Under the pieces are notes generated by a model. That model did not search any database. It saw only the letters and a list, made by a program, of their open reading frames with translations, and was not told the origin of the DNA. Positions 16,430-25,171 of a stretch of 41,230 nucleotides of DNA are shown here, piece after piece (the stretch's first letter is position 1; each line of letters opens with the position of its first letter). Position numbers and translations under genes: made by a program. The DNA comes from Hyphomonadaceae bacterium (GTDB lineage: Bacteria > Pseudomonadota > Alphaproteobacteria > Caulobacterales > Hyphomonadaceae), in contig CANJIL010000025.1 of the NCBI GenBank assembly GCA_947474455.1, positions 1-41,230 on the forward strand, written 5' to 3'.

Positions 16430-17266
16430 ATGGGGTCAAGTGAAAAGGTGTTCCGCATCGGCCTGACCGCGCCGGGAACGCGCATGTCGCATGCCTTGGC
16501 CGATAAGGCGAAAGACGTGGCGAATGGTCTGTACGGCGACAGGGTGGAGCTGGTCTTTCATCCCCAATGCTTTCGTGAGTGCGGACATTTTGCAGGCGAT
16601 GACCGCGAGCGGATCGACGCGCTCGTCGAAGTCGCAAATGATCCCGAAATCGGCGCCGTCTGGCTGGCGCGCGGTGGGTATGGCGCATGCCGCGTGGCGG
16701 AGTACGCGATCCCTCAGCTGCACGAACATGCTCGCGCCAAGAAGTGGCTCGGCTATTCGGACGCCGGCTTCCTGCTCGCCGGGCTCTACCGGGCGGGATT
16801 TCCGCATCTTGCGCATGGGCCTATGCCGGTCGACATTTTCCGGGACGATGGCGAAAAGGCGGTCAAGCGCGGGCTGGCTTGGCTGGCCGATGGCGCAACG
16901 TCGGCGCTGGAGCGCGGGGTCACGCCAGGACATCGGAACATGGCGTTCAACCTGACGATCCTCAGCCAGTTGCTGGGCACGTCGTTGGAACCTGATTTCA
17001 CCGGCCACGTGCTTATGCTCGAGGACGTCGGCGAGTACATGTACCGGATCGACCGCTATTTCTACCATGTCACGTCCAACCCCGCGGTGCGGCGGTGCGC
17101 CGGGATAAGGCTGGGGCGTTGCTCGGCGGTGCCGAAGAACGATCCCGACTTCGGAATGACGGAGGAGGAGGTCGCGCGGTTCTGGTGTGAGCGATCCGGG
17201 ATTCCCTATCTTGGTCGCGCTGATATCGGACACGACAGCGACAACAAGGTCGTACCGTTTGGTTGA
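16430..17266 (+). CDS. ldcA: LD-carboxypeptidase (S66 family)
   Basis: 278 residues, slightly shorter than E. coli LdcA. The enzyme removes the terminal D-alanine from muropeptide tetrapeptides in the cytoplasm, giving tripeptides for reuse. The catalytic triad is visible: nucleophile S110 in KKWLGYSDAG, E198 in LMLEDVGEY and H268 in ADIGHDSDN. The motif ARGGYGACR precedes the nucleophile, as in the family. I chose ATG 16430, where the conserved start VFRIGLTAPGT follows. A longer in-frame start at 16391 would overlap the divergent Mur ligase. The two starts are only 26 bases apart, so the promoters must overlap the neighbouring gene starts or each other. Confidence 0.9.
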   Translation: MGSSEKVFRIGLTAPGTRMSHALADKAKDVANGLYGDRVELVFHPQCFRECGHFAGDDRERIDALVEVANDPEIGAVWLARGGYGACRVAEYAIPQLHEHARAKKWLGYSDAGFLLAGLYRAGFPHLAHGPMPVDIFRDDGEKAVKRGLAWLADGATSALERGVTPGHRNMAFNLTILSQLLGTSLEPDFTGHVLMLEDVGEYMYRIDRYFYHVTSNPAVRRCAGIRLGRCSAVPKNDPDFGMTEEEVARFWCERSGIPYLGRADIGHDSDNKVVPFG

Positions 17267-17450
17267 CAGGCGACCGTGGAGCGGAACCCCTTGTGAAATC
17301 GCAGGCCGCGTTAACGTAGCTCGCGCGATAGGGGAGCGCGCAGCGCTCGAGACATTCCGAGTGATGATTTCAGTTTGGTAAGGTGGGCGCCGCGAGTCCG
17401 GCATATGCATTGCTATCTTGCACCGCGGGGTTTTTCGCTTTGGGCAGCTG

Positions 17451-18561
17451 ATGGCCGAGAATACGTTTAACTCGAACACGTTCGTACTGCTCGACGGGGT
17501 GCGTGGGCTCGGTGCGATCATTGTTCTCATTGGCCATACGATTCCCATGTGGGCATGGTCATGGCCGAGAGCGGTCCCATAATCGTGGATGCTTCTTCCT
17601 GCTGAGCGGTTTCGTGCTCGCTTTTGCCTACGAGCCCAAATTCGCCGCCGGTATGCGCGTTGGCGAATTCATGCTCCACCGCGTGGTGCGCCTGTTCCCG
17701 CTCTACCTGCTGGGAACACTGCTGGTCTATGCCACGCTGATGCTCTGCACCTTCGGAGACGCCGACAGCACCGGCCGCGAGACGGCCTACACGCTTCAGC
17801 TGATACCGCAGCTCTTTATGCTCCCTGCGCCGCCCCAGCTGGGTTCGCCCGACTTGTACCCGCTCAATGCCCCGGCGTGGACGTTGGTGTTTGAACTGTT
17901 CGTCAACCTGATCTACGTGCTGATTTTCCGCTGGTTGACCACGCCCGTGCTGATCGGCGTTGTCATGGCCGCGGCAGGTCTGCTGACCTACAACGTCCTT
18001 ACGATGGGCGCGATCGACGGCGGCTCGCAGTGGCCGAGCTGGTGGGCAGGCTTCGGCCGCTCAGGCTTTGCCTTCTTTGCCGGCGTGCTGTGCTATCGCC
18101 TGGTCGGCTCGCCCAAAACGGCCGACCGGCCCAAGAGTGTCTGGGCGATCCCGTTGCTTCTGACGCTGCCGATCGTCTGCTTTATCCCGGCGTCGCCGGA
18201 GATGCGTCCTTTCATCGACTTGTTCCTGGCGCTGGGGCTGCTGATGCCGCCCCTGATTTGCGCCCAGTCGATCGCCCCGCCTGACAAGTACACCGGCATC
18301 CTGGTTCTCTTTGGACGGCTGTCCTACGCCATCTACATTCTGCACCAGTTCCTGCGCGAGGCGATGGGTCGGATCCTCTGGAAGTGGACAATCCTACAGG
18401 ATATCGCGCCGCTTGGCGGCCTCATCTCGCTGGTCGTTATCGTGGCGTTGTCGTATTGCGTGGAGAAATACTACGACAAGCCCCTTCGCCGCTGGTTCGT
18501 GGCCACGCTGAAGGAGCGCGCTGCCCGCAAGAAAGCTGCAACAGCCGCCGTCGCCGGCTAA
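17451..18561 (+). pseudogene. Acyltransferase 3 family membrane protein, two frameshifts
   Basis: The ATG at 17451 opens a frame with FVLLDGVRGLGAIIVLIGHT, the first helix and active-site histidine region of acyltransferase_3 (OafA-like) proteins. That frame stops at TAA after about 43 codons. A short bridge (MVMAESGPIIVDA) is in another frame, and the body is in the third: FFLLSGFVLAFAYE, about nine more membrane segments, and the end ATLKERAARKKA at 18561. Restoring one G near 17550 and one C near 17591 gives one continuous protein of about 370 residues. Such enzymes acetylate sugars or lipids at the inner membrane. Both lesions are one-base losses in short runs, so recent decay or a sequence error are both possible. 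Confidence 0.8.
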
Positions 18562-18568
18562 ACCGCGC

Positions 18569-19345
18569 CTATTGCGCCACCCAGCCGCCGTCAATCGACA
18601 GCGCCGCGCCGTTGATCTGGTTGGCGGCCTCGCTCGTCAGGAAGACGGCAAGAGCGGCGACGTCTGACACCTTCACGAATTCCTTTGTCGGCTGCGCCGC
18701 GAGCAGGACGTCCCTCACGACAGCTTCTTCAGAGATTCCACGCGCCTTCGCTGTGTCGGCGATTTGGTTCTCGACCAGCGGAGTGCGGACATAGCCGGGG
18801 CAGATGGCGTTGACGCGAATGCCGAACGTGGCGCCCTCGAGCGCGGTCGATTTCGTGAAGCCGAGAATGCCGTGCTTGGCGGCGACATAGGCGCTCTTGA
18901 ACGGTGATGCGACAAGCGCATGCGCCGAAGCGATGTTGACAATGCGCCCCCACTTCCGCGCCTTCATGTCGGGAAAGGCGAGGCGGGTGGTGTGGAAGGC
19001 CGAGCTAAGGTTCAACGCAATAATCAGATCCCACTTGGCGACCGGAAAATCCTCGACCGGCGAAACATACTGCACACCTGCATTGTTGACCAGGACATCG
19101 ACCGGCCCGAGCGCCTCCCGCGTCGTCGCGAACATCGCCTCGATCTGATCCGTCTTCGTCATGTCCGCGCCAGAGTAGAGGCACTTCACTTTGTGCTCCG
19201 CTTCGATCGCAACGCGAAGTCTTTCGATCGTCACAGCATCTCCGAACCCGTTGATCACGACATTGAAGCCTGAGGCCGCGAGCGCCCGGGCGATCCCTTC
19301 GCCAATGCCGCTGGTCGAGCCTGTAACAATGGCGGTGCGCGTCAT
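18569..19345 (-). CDS. bdhA: D-3-hydroxybutyrate dehydrogenase (SDR)
   Basis: 258 residues. It interconverts D-3-hydroxybutyrate and acetoacetate with NAD, a step of PHB mobilisation. The SDR signature is complete: TGSTSGIG at 8-15, NNAG at 87-90, N112, S140, Y153 and K157. The QYVSPVEDFPVAKWD region and the ending SIDGGWVAQ are typical of this subfamily. I chose ATG 19343-19345 because GGGAG is eight bases upstream; a longer frame starts at 19396 without such a site. It lies 8 kb from the PHB locus and convergent with the broken acyltransferase gene, eight bases apart. Specificity is inferred from overall similarity. Confidence 0.9.
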   Translation of the reverse strand: MTRTAIVTGSTSGIGEGIARALAASGFNVVINGFGDAVTIERLRVAIEAEHKVKCLYSGADMTKTDQIEAMFATTREALGPVDVLVNNAGVQYVSPVEDFPVAKWDLIIALNLSSAFHTTRLAFPDMKARKWGRIVNIASAHALVASPFKSAYVAAKHGILGFTKSTALEGATFGIRVNAICPGYVRTPLVENQIADTAKARGISEEAVVRDVLLAAQPTKEFVKVSDVAALAVFLTSEAANQINGAALSIDGGWVAQ

Positions 19346-19420
19346 GGCTGAACTCCCTGGTTGCAGCCTTGTCGCGCCGGGCGGACGTCGAGGCAAGGCG
19401 GATGCTGGGAATCGGTGGAG

Positions 19421-20329
19421 CTAGGGCAATTGCGCATCCAGCTTCATCACCAGAGCGGTGAAGATGTCGGCCGCCTGGGCCAGCGTCTCTGGCTCCACGC
19501 GGGCCAGAGTGTCATTGGGCGCGTGAATCAGTGTGAACACTTCGGGAATCGAAGCCGGGTCCGGCGGCGCCTGTGCGGTCGGCGGGTTGAGCAGGAAGGC
19601 GCGGAGTTTTTCCGCCTCTGCTCCCGGTTGGTGCGCTATCGAGATAACTGGGGCGCCGGCCGCCGCAAAAACCTGATCGTCGCTCGGCGGATACTCCGGA
19701 AAGTCCAGACAGGACACGGCGCGTTCGGCGCACACTGCTTTCACGGCATCGATCATGAATAAGGATTGCGCGCCATTGTTGAGACCGTAGATCAACGTCA
19801 GCCCATTGCCGTTGACGTCGGCATTGATCACTGCGCCGACATTGCCGACGCCGTGCGCTGCAACCCACGCCTCTGCGCCGACAAGACCAAGTTCCTCCTG
19901 ATCCATCAGGATCAGGCGAACAGGATGGCGCGTGCGTCCAGCCACGCGCTTCGCCGTCTCGATCACCGCGACGACCGAAGCTGCATTGTCGATCGCTCCA
20001 TCAACCAGCTTGTCTCCCGGGAGCACGACAGCGTCGTAGTGCGCCGTGAGCAGGATTTCACGGCCGCTTTCAGGTCCCGTGCGGACGACGACATTGTAAC
20101 CGCGCGCGGGCGTCGGGCGCTTTCCGTCAAAGTCCTCGACCGTGTAGGCGAGTCCAGCCGCCTCCAATTGCGACTTCAGGGTGGCGAGGCGTCCATCCTG
20201 CGTTGGTTGCGCAAACGCGCCGACGCGGCTGTGTAACTCTTGCGGCGTCGCCGTCGGCGGCAACGGTCCGGTCAAGGGCGTGGTGCAGGCGGCGACGGCT
20301 ACGGCGAGCAACCCAAGCGGATAGCGCAA
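19421..20329 (-). CDS. M28 family zinc metallopeptidase, lipoprotein
   Basis: 302 residues from a TTG at 20327-20329. I chose this start because AAAGGA (20337-20342) is seven bases upstream and it begins a lipoprotein signal peptide (LLAVAVAAC, acylated C15). Longer in-frame starts lack both. The di-zinc ligands of the M28 family are visible: H97 and D99 in TAHYDA, bridging D114 in DGAIDNAAS, catalytic E145 and metal E146 in DQEELG, D171, and H269 in IHAPNDT. These enzymes are aminopeptidases or related hydrolases; the lipid anchor places this one in the periplasm on a membrane. It is divergent from the three-gene operon at 20506. Confidence 0.88.
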   Translation of the reverse strand: MRYPLGLLAVAVAACTTPLTGPLPPTATPQELHSRVGAFAQPTQDGRLATLKSQLEAAGLAYTVEDFDGKRPTPARGYNVVVRTGPESGREILLTAHYDAVVLPGDKLVDGAIDNAASVVAVIETAKRVAGRTRHPVRLILMDQEELGLVGAEAWVAAHGVGNVGAVINADVNGNGLTLIYGLNNGAQSLFMIDAVKAVCAERAVSCLDFPEYPPSDDQVFAAAGAPVISIAHQPGAEAEKLRAFLLNPPTAQAPPDPASIPEVFTLIHAPNDTLARVEPETLAQAADIFTALVMKLDAQLP

Positions 20330-20505
20330 GCATTGATCCTTTCGCGGTTGCCAAGTTGTCCATGCACCAGCATGCGACCACAACTGCAATCGATATCGAC
20401 TATCGAAAAAATTCTCCACGCAATCCCTTGTAGGCGCTAAGAATAGGGGCACGTATTGTCGCATTGTACGCCGCGCATCCACGGCGCGGGTCAGGGAGAC
20501 ACAAG

Positions 20506-21690
20506 ATGGCGGGCAGCCCTACAGCGCTTCAGTATCTCGACAAAGCCGTCGGCAGTTTGCGACAGCTCGGCCTGTTCCTGGAAAAAGCTGGCGACCCCGC
20601 GCCTGTTGTCGCGCTGCTCAACCAGATCACGGACCTGTCGCCCGACAAGGTGACGACAATCGCACGCACGCTCGACCAGGCATCCACCTTCAACGAGGTC
20701 GTGCGCGAACATATCCAGGCGATCAAGGTCGGCGAGCGCTACGAGACGATTACCACCGCCTTCAATTCCATCCGCGACGACGCCAAGTCGCTCGTCGATC
20801 AGTATGCCGACGGGAAGATCTCCACGATGGAGCGGTTCGGCAACGTCTGGATGAAGTTCACGCGCGGCGATATCGCTGATCGCTTCGACAAGATCAAGGA
20901 CGCCTATCTCGACGTGCAGAAGGACACCAAGGTCCAGATCGAGAAGGAACGCCTGATTCTCGAAGCCTACATGGACTTCCGCGGCGCGATGAAACAGTCC
21001 GAAGTGCTTGCGCTGGAAGTGCTGAAGACGGCCGAAGGCAAGCTGGAAGACGCCAAGACCGCGATGAAGGCGGCAGCCGACGCGATCTCCGCCTACACAG
21101 GCCAGAATCCCGCCGAGCGCTCGAAGCTGGAGTTGGCGCGCGATGAGGAGCTGCGCAAGCTGCAGGCCGAAGAGAAACGCTACCAGATCTCCAAGGATCT
21201 CTCCGACAACCTGACGGTCGGCTACAACACCTCCGAAGTCATCATGGCCCGACTGGTGCAGACCACCAACGCGAAGGAGCGCATCTACGCGCAATCCGTT
21301 TCCTTTTTTGGCACCAACGAAGTCGTGCTGACCGCTCTGTCGGCCACATTCACCGGCATGTTCGGCCTGCATGAATCGACCCAGGCGCTCGAACGCATGA
21401 AGAAGGGCATAGACCAGTCGCTTGAAACGCTGAGCGAGATCGGCGGCAAGGTTCAGGAAGCCGCACTCAAGGCCGGCTACGGCCCGACGATCTCGGCCGC
21501 AGCGGTGAAGAAACTGGTCGAATCGGTGGTCAGCTATCAGGAGCGCTCCATCGGCATCATCGCCGAGATGCGCAAGCTTTCCACCCAGAACTCAGCCGAA
21601 ATCCGCGATGCGGTGGAAGATGGCAAGAAGCGGCTGGCGCAGCTCGTTGAGCAGGGTGCGGCAGCGGCCCTGCTCGTCCAGACCTCATGA
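20506..21690 (+). CDS. TelA-like coiled-coil protein, first gene of a three-gene operon
   Basis: 394 residues, soluble, almost wholly helical and highly charged. The C-terminal half (SEVIMARLVQTTNAKER, then VVLTALSATFTGMFGLHEST and SLETLSEIGGKVQEAALKAG) has the layout of TelA/toxic-anion-resistance proteins, and the end is EIRDAVEDGKKRLAQL. I consider TelA family membership probable but not certain. Long coiled coils span about 120-240. ATG 20506 is preceded by GGGAG at seven bases. The stop overlaps the next start by four bases (ATGA), so translation is coupled. TelA-like proteins occur in envelope-stress and tellurite-resistance gene sets, but their mechanism is not settled. Confidence 0.7.
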   Translation: MAGSPTALQYLDKAVGSLRQLGLFLEKAGDPAPVVALLNQITDLSPDKVTTIARTLDQASTFNEVVREHIQAIKVGERYETITTAFNSIRDDAKSLVDQYADGKISTMERFGNVWMKFTRGDIADRFDKIKDAYLDVQKDTKVQIEKERLILEAYMDFRGAMKQSEVLALEVLKTAEGKLEDAKTAMKAAADAISAYTGQNPAERSKLELARDEELRKLQAEEKRYQISKDLSDNLTVGYNTSEVIMARLVQTTNAKERIYAQSVSFFGTNEVVLTALSATFTGMFGLHESTQALERMKKGIDQSLETLSEIGGKVQEAALKAGYGPTISAAAVKKLVESVVSYQERSIGIIAEMRKLSTQNSAEIRDAVEDGKKRLAQLVEQGAAAALLVQTS

Positions 21691-22652
21691 GCGACACGAC
21701 GGTTCCGGCGCCGGTCGGGGGGACGGCCCCTGCTATTGCTATTGCGCCGGAAGAATCCCGCAAGCTTGATGACGTGATGCTGGCGATGGACGTGGTGGAC
21801 ACGCTGCGCCATCGCACACGCATCGTCGACATCGAGCTGAACGAGGATGCGCGCGAGGAACAGCTGATCGCGCGCCTGAAGGAAATCTATGGCGCGCAGG
21901 GGATCGAGGTCCCCGACAAGATCCTGAAGGACGGCGTGAAGGCGCTGGCCGAGCAGCGCTTTGTCTACAAGCCGCCGCCGGACACGTTTTCTGTCAAGCT
22001 GGCGACGGCCTATGTCACCCGCAAGAAGTGGCTCCCGGCCGCAATGACCTTCACCGGGGCAGTCGCCGCGCTTCTGATCGGCTGGCAGGTCTTCTGGGCT
22101 ATCCCGCAGTCGAATGAGTGGAACGCTATGCCCGCCGAGATCTCACGCCTGCTCGCCGAAGGCCAGGCGCTCGCGGTAATGCCCACGGTCGATGCGCAAC
22201 TCGGCAACATAGCAGCCGAAGCACAGCGCGCAGTCGCCCACAACGACCACGCCGCCGCCCGCGCGCAGGTCGCATCGCTGAGGGACACGAACGAACGTCT
22301 AGCGCAGGAATACGATGTCCGCATCGTGTCGCGCCCCGACGAGGATTCCGGCTTCTGGCGCCAGTCGATCGAACGTCCCGACGCGATGAACTATTATCTG
22401 GTGGTCGAAGCCGTCGCCCCCGGTGGGCGGGTGCTGATGCTGCCGGTCACCAGCATCGAGACGCAGAAGACTGAGCGCGTGAGCATGTGGGCGCAGCGCG
22501 TCGCCAGGGAAACCTTCGACAAGGTGGCGGCGGAAAAGACCGGTTCCGGCCTCATCACCAACGACGTGCTGGGCCACAAGGCGCGCGGCGAGCTCGAGCC
22601 TCGCTTTGAAACGCCAGTTCCCGGCGGCGCCATTACGGACTGGGATAAGTGA
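21687..22652 (+). CDS. DUF6384-type single-pass membrane protein
   Basis: 321 residues. The N-terminal cytoplasmic part (SRKLDDVMLAMDVVDTLRHR, about 24-43) is followed by one membrane helix at about 116-139 (LPAAMTFTGAVAALLIGWQV). A helical region and a compact C-terminal domain follow (YYLVVEAVAPGGRVLMLPVT, ending in ITDWDK). The arrangement matches the DUF6384 family, whose function is unknown. It overlaps the TelA-like gene by four bases and the next gene by one base (TGATG), so all three proteins should be made together in related amounts. The C-terminal domain is probably outside the cytoplasm if the N-terminus is inside, but topology is inferred. Confidence 0.75.
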   Translation: MSDTTVPAPVGGTAPAIAIAPEESRKLDDVMLAMDVVDTLRHRTRIVDIELNEDAREEQLIARLKEIYGAQGIEVPDKILKDGVKALAEQRFVYKPPPDTFSVKLATAYVTRKKWLPAAMTFTGAVAALLIGWQVFWAIPQSNEWNAMPAEISRLLAEGQALAVMPTVDAQLGNIAAEAQRAVAHNDHAAARAQVASLRDTNERLAQEYDVRIVSRPDEDSGFWRQSIERPDAMNYYLVVEAVAPGGRVLMLPVTSIETQKTERVSMWAQRVARETFDKVAAEKTGSGLITNDVLGHKARGELEPRFETPVPGGAITDWDK

Positions 22653-24178
22653 TGGCTGCCTACGATGACGTCATCACAGGACGCGACGCGCTCCACCGCC
22701 TCGACACGCTGACATACGGGGCGCGCGAGGAGTTCGACGCCGCCGCCAAGGCCGCTGAGGGCCATTCCCGGCGCCGCACCGATCTGGCGCGCCTGAAGTC
22801 GGAAGGTTATCGCAAGCTGGCGCGGATGCGCCTCGATGTCATCAAGGCGGGCGCGGACGACTCGCTCAGCGCAGCCGAGCAGGAAGCCAGCCGCCTGCTG
22901 GCCGAGCACGAGAAATTCCTGGCCACGATAGATCGCGACGTCGCCGCAGCCGAGGTAACCCTGAAGGGCGCCGAAGCAAAGCGCCGCGCGGGCGAAACCG
23001 AAGTCGATGCCGCCCTCAACGCTTATGAAATGCTGACGGAAACAGTGGAGAAGGAAGTCCAGCAAGACGTCGGCTATCTCGCGCTGAAGCAAAGCTATGA
23101 GGAGTCGAAGTCCGTCGCCCTGCGCGCGGAGCAGAAACTCGAACTTGCCAAGACCGACAGGTCGGAGAAGGGCAAGCCTTACGAAACCGACCCGCTGTTT
23201 TCCTATCTGTGGGAGCGCAAGTTCCGCACGCCGGAATACCACAAGAGCGGCATCTCCCGCGCACTCGACAACTGGGTGGCGAAGCTGTGCCGGTATGATG
23301 AAGCATACCTGAACTATGCACGCCTCACCGAGCTGCCCGATCGCATCGGCGAGCATCTCGCCAGCATGAAGCTCGAGGAAGCCGAAGCGCAGGCGGCAAT
23401 CGAACGTTTCGAAGCACAGCGTCTGGAGGACCGCGGCGCCAACAAGCTGGCCGGCGAACTCGTGGGCGCGAAGGAACGCCTCAAGGCGCTGGATGCGACA
23501 CTCGGCGCCGTCGAAGCGAAACACAGCGCCCTGCGCGAACAGCAGGAACGCGCCGCCAGCGGCGACGCCGGCCCGCAGGAACAGGCCCGCCTTGTGATCG
23601 AGGCAGGACTGGCCAAGGCCAGCTTCCCCGATCTCAAAGTATTGGCCGCCGAAACCACGACTCCTGACGATGACAGGGTCGTCGACGCGCTGATCCGTTT
23701 GCGCACCGAAGAACTGCAGATGGAAGTGAACTGGCGCAATGTCGAACTCCTGCCCGCACGTCGCCGCGCCGGCGCCGACACGCTGGAAGGCGTGCGCCGC
23801 CGCTTCAAGGGGGCCGGCCTTGACAGCCCCTATGTGATGATCCTGCGCGGCGCCTTCGAAGCCGCGCTGGAAGCCTACGGCAAAGGCCCGTCACCCGACG
23901 GCGAAGCGCTGTGGCGCGCCATCCAGGCGACGATCCGCCAGGCCCCGCGCGACGACGATGACTATTTCGGCGGGCGCAGGCGCGGCCGCAATATCGGCGT
24001 CGGCGAAGTCGTCGCGGGCGTGATCCTCGGTGAGGTCATCAAGCAAGCCACACGTGGCGGCCGCTGGGGCGGTGGCGGTTGGGGTGGTGGAAGCTCCGGC
24101 GGCGGCTTTGGCGGCGGAGGCTTCAAATCCGGCGGCGGCTTCGGCGGCGGCGGGTTCAAAACTGGCGGGCGTTTCTGA
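22652..24178 (+). CDS. Large coiled-coil protein with C-terminal hydrophobic segment and Gly/Phe-rich tail
   Basis: 508 residues from ATG 22652, which overlaps the previous stop by one base; a GTG one codon earlier is an alternative. Long charged helices fill about 20-340 (for example RTDLARLKSEGYRKLARMR and AEVTLKGAEAKRRAGETEV). A central conserved-looking piece, DPLFSYLWERKFRTPEYHKS, is not coiled coil. Near the end come an acidic patch (DDDDYFGGRRRGR) and a short hydrophobic stretch at 448-463 (IGVGEVVAGVILGEVI). The last 45 residues are Gly/Trp/Phe rich with two exact copies of an 11-residue unit. Similar Gly/Phe tails occur on TPM-domain membrane proteins. I do not know its function; linkage to the TelA-like and DUF6384 genes suggests one complex at the inner membrane. 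Confidence 0.75.
   Translation: MAAYDDVITGRDALHRLDTLTYGAREEFDAAAKAAEGHSRRRTDLARLKSEGYRKLARMRLDVIKAGADDSLSAAEQEASRLLAEHEKFLATIDRDVAAAEVTLKGAEAKRRAGETEVDAALNAYEMLTETVEKEVQQDVGYLALKQSYEESKSVALRAEQKLELAKTDRSEKGKPYETDPLFSYLWERKFRTPEYHKSGISRALDNWVAKLCRYDEAYLNYARLTELPDRIGEHLASMKLEEAEAQAAIERFEAQRLEDRGANKLAGELVGAKERLKALDATLGAVEAKHSALREQQERAASGDAGPQEQARLVIEAGLAKASFPDLKVLAAETTTPDDDRVVDALIRLRTEELQMEVNWRNVELLPARRRAGADTLEGVRRRFKGAGLDSPYVMILRGAFEAALEAYGKGPSPDGEALWRAIQATIRQAPRDDDDYFGGRRRGRNIGVGEVVAGVILGEVIKQATRGGRWGGGGWGGGSSGGGFGGGGFKSGGGFGGGGFKTGGRF
24095..24160 (+). repeat. Two tandem 33-base coding repeats (Gly/Phe tail)
   Basis: Units 24095-24127 and 24128-24160 both encode SGGGFGGGGFK. The protein units are identical while the DNA differs at a few third positions, so the amino-acid pattern has been kept by selection or the duplication is not recent. 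A partial third unit (TGGRF) ends the protein. Confidence 0.8.
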
Positions 24179-24179
24179 C

Positions 24180-25159
24180 ATAGTCACTCACGTCAAACGG
24201 CTGACGTGGCGCGACATCCCCTCCGGCGAGATCGATCTTCCGAAGAAGAAGCTGCAGCTCACGCTGGGCCTCGGCTCCGGCCTCACGCGCCGTCCGGACG
24301 CCGCAGCCGGCCGCGTGTTCGCGGTCACCGACCGAGGACCCAACATGTTCGCCTCGACTGCCATCGCGTGCGGTCTTGCGGCGGAACATCTGCGTGGAAC
24401 CGACGCCAAGATCATGCCGATGCCGGAAGCCGGGCCCGAGATCGCAGAGCTGGCGGTCGAAGGCGGCGCAATCTGGCTTGTGCGCCGCATGGCGCTCCGT
24501 ACGCCAAGAGGTCTGCGCATCAACGGCCTACCGCCGCCCGCCGATGATCTGCACGGTGAGCCCGTCGAGCTAAAATGCGGCCTCGATGGAAAACCGATTC
24601 ATGCGCAAGGCGAAACCCGCCAGTTCGGCGCCGACGCCGAAGCGGTCGCCGCCATGGCTGACGGCGGGCTTTTATAGCCGAAGAGTATGGTCCGTCGCTG
24701 CTGAAAGCCGATGCGAACGGCGTCGTATCCGGACGATGGATTGCCGACAGACACGCGCCAAAGCCGGCAGGCTCTGATCTTCCCGTGCGCTGTGCTCCCG
24801 CGCGAAATCACGATGCGGCGCCCCAATCGCGGCCTCGAGGCGCTATGTGCGTCGTCCGACGGCGCGTGGCGCTACACCGCACCGGCTTGCACAGCGCGCC
24901 GCTCGGCGGCAACCAGCGCTCAGCGCCGATCTGGAAACTCGACGCCCGCTCGGGCGCCCTGATCGACTTGGCGGGCCTCCCCAAGAAGCGCCTGCTGCTG
25001 TCGAGCGACAACCATCCGAAAATCGGCCCTGACATTGAGGGCATGACCCTGCTGTCGCCGTCGGAAATCCTGATCTCGTCCGACAATGATCTTGGCGTCG
25101 AGGGGGCTGAGACCGGCTTCTGGCTCATCATTCTCGATGGGCCGCTGCCGGCCCGATAG
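24180..25159 (+). pseudogene. Phytase-like (esterase-like activity) protein, decayed
   Basis: Blocks of the phytase-like beta-propeller family are in changing frames. The first frame has WRDIPSGEIDLPKKKLQLTL, AVTDRGPNMF and EGGAIWLVRRMALRTPRGLR. It stops near 24675, where loss of one T from a T-run shifts into FIAEEYGPSLLKADANGVV. Another shift near 24790 gives NRGLEALCASSDGAWRYTA, then a third gives APLGGNQRSAPIWKLDARSG. ALID is then joined directly to LAGLPKKRLLLSSDNHPK, whereas relatives have roughly 50 or more residues between these parts, so an internal deletion is likely. The end (GPDIEGMTLLSP, SDNDLGVEGAETGFWLI) is well preserved. No normal start codon is seen after the upstream operon. 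Confidence 0.7.
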
Positions 25160-25171
25160 AGCGCCCGGCGC

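Noticed and set aside
17281-17320. GGAAC followed by CGTT before the acyltransferase gene
   Set aside because: The spacing is about 20 bases, outside the 16-17 of EcfG promoters.
22394-23524. 376-codon minus-strand open frame
   Set aside because: Antisense to the operon's second and third genes, which have coupled starts and coherent proteins.
24060-24178. Short tandem GC-rich repeats suggesting a CRISPR or satellite
   Set aside because: The repeats are in frame, encode a Gly/Phe tail and have no spacers.
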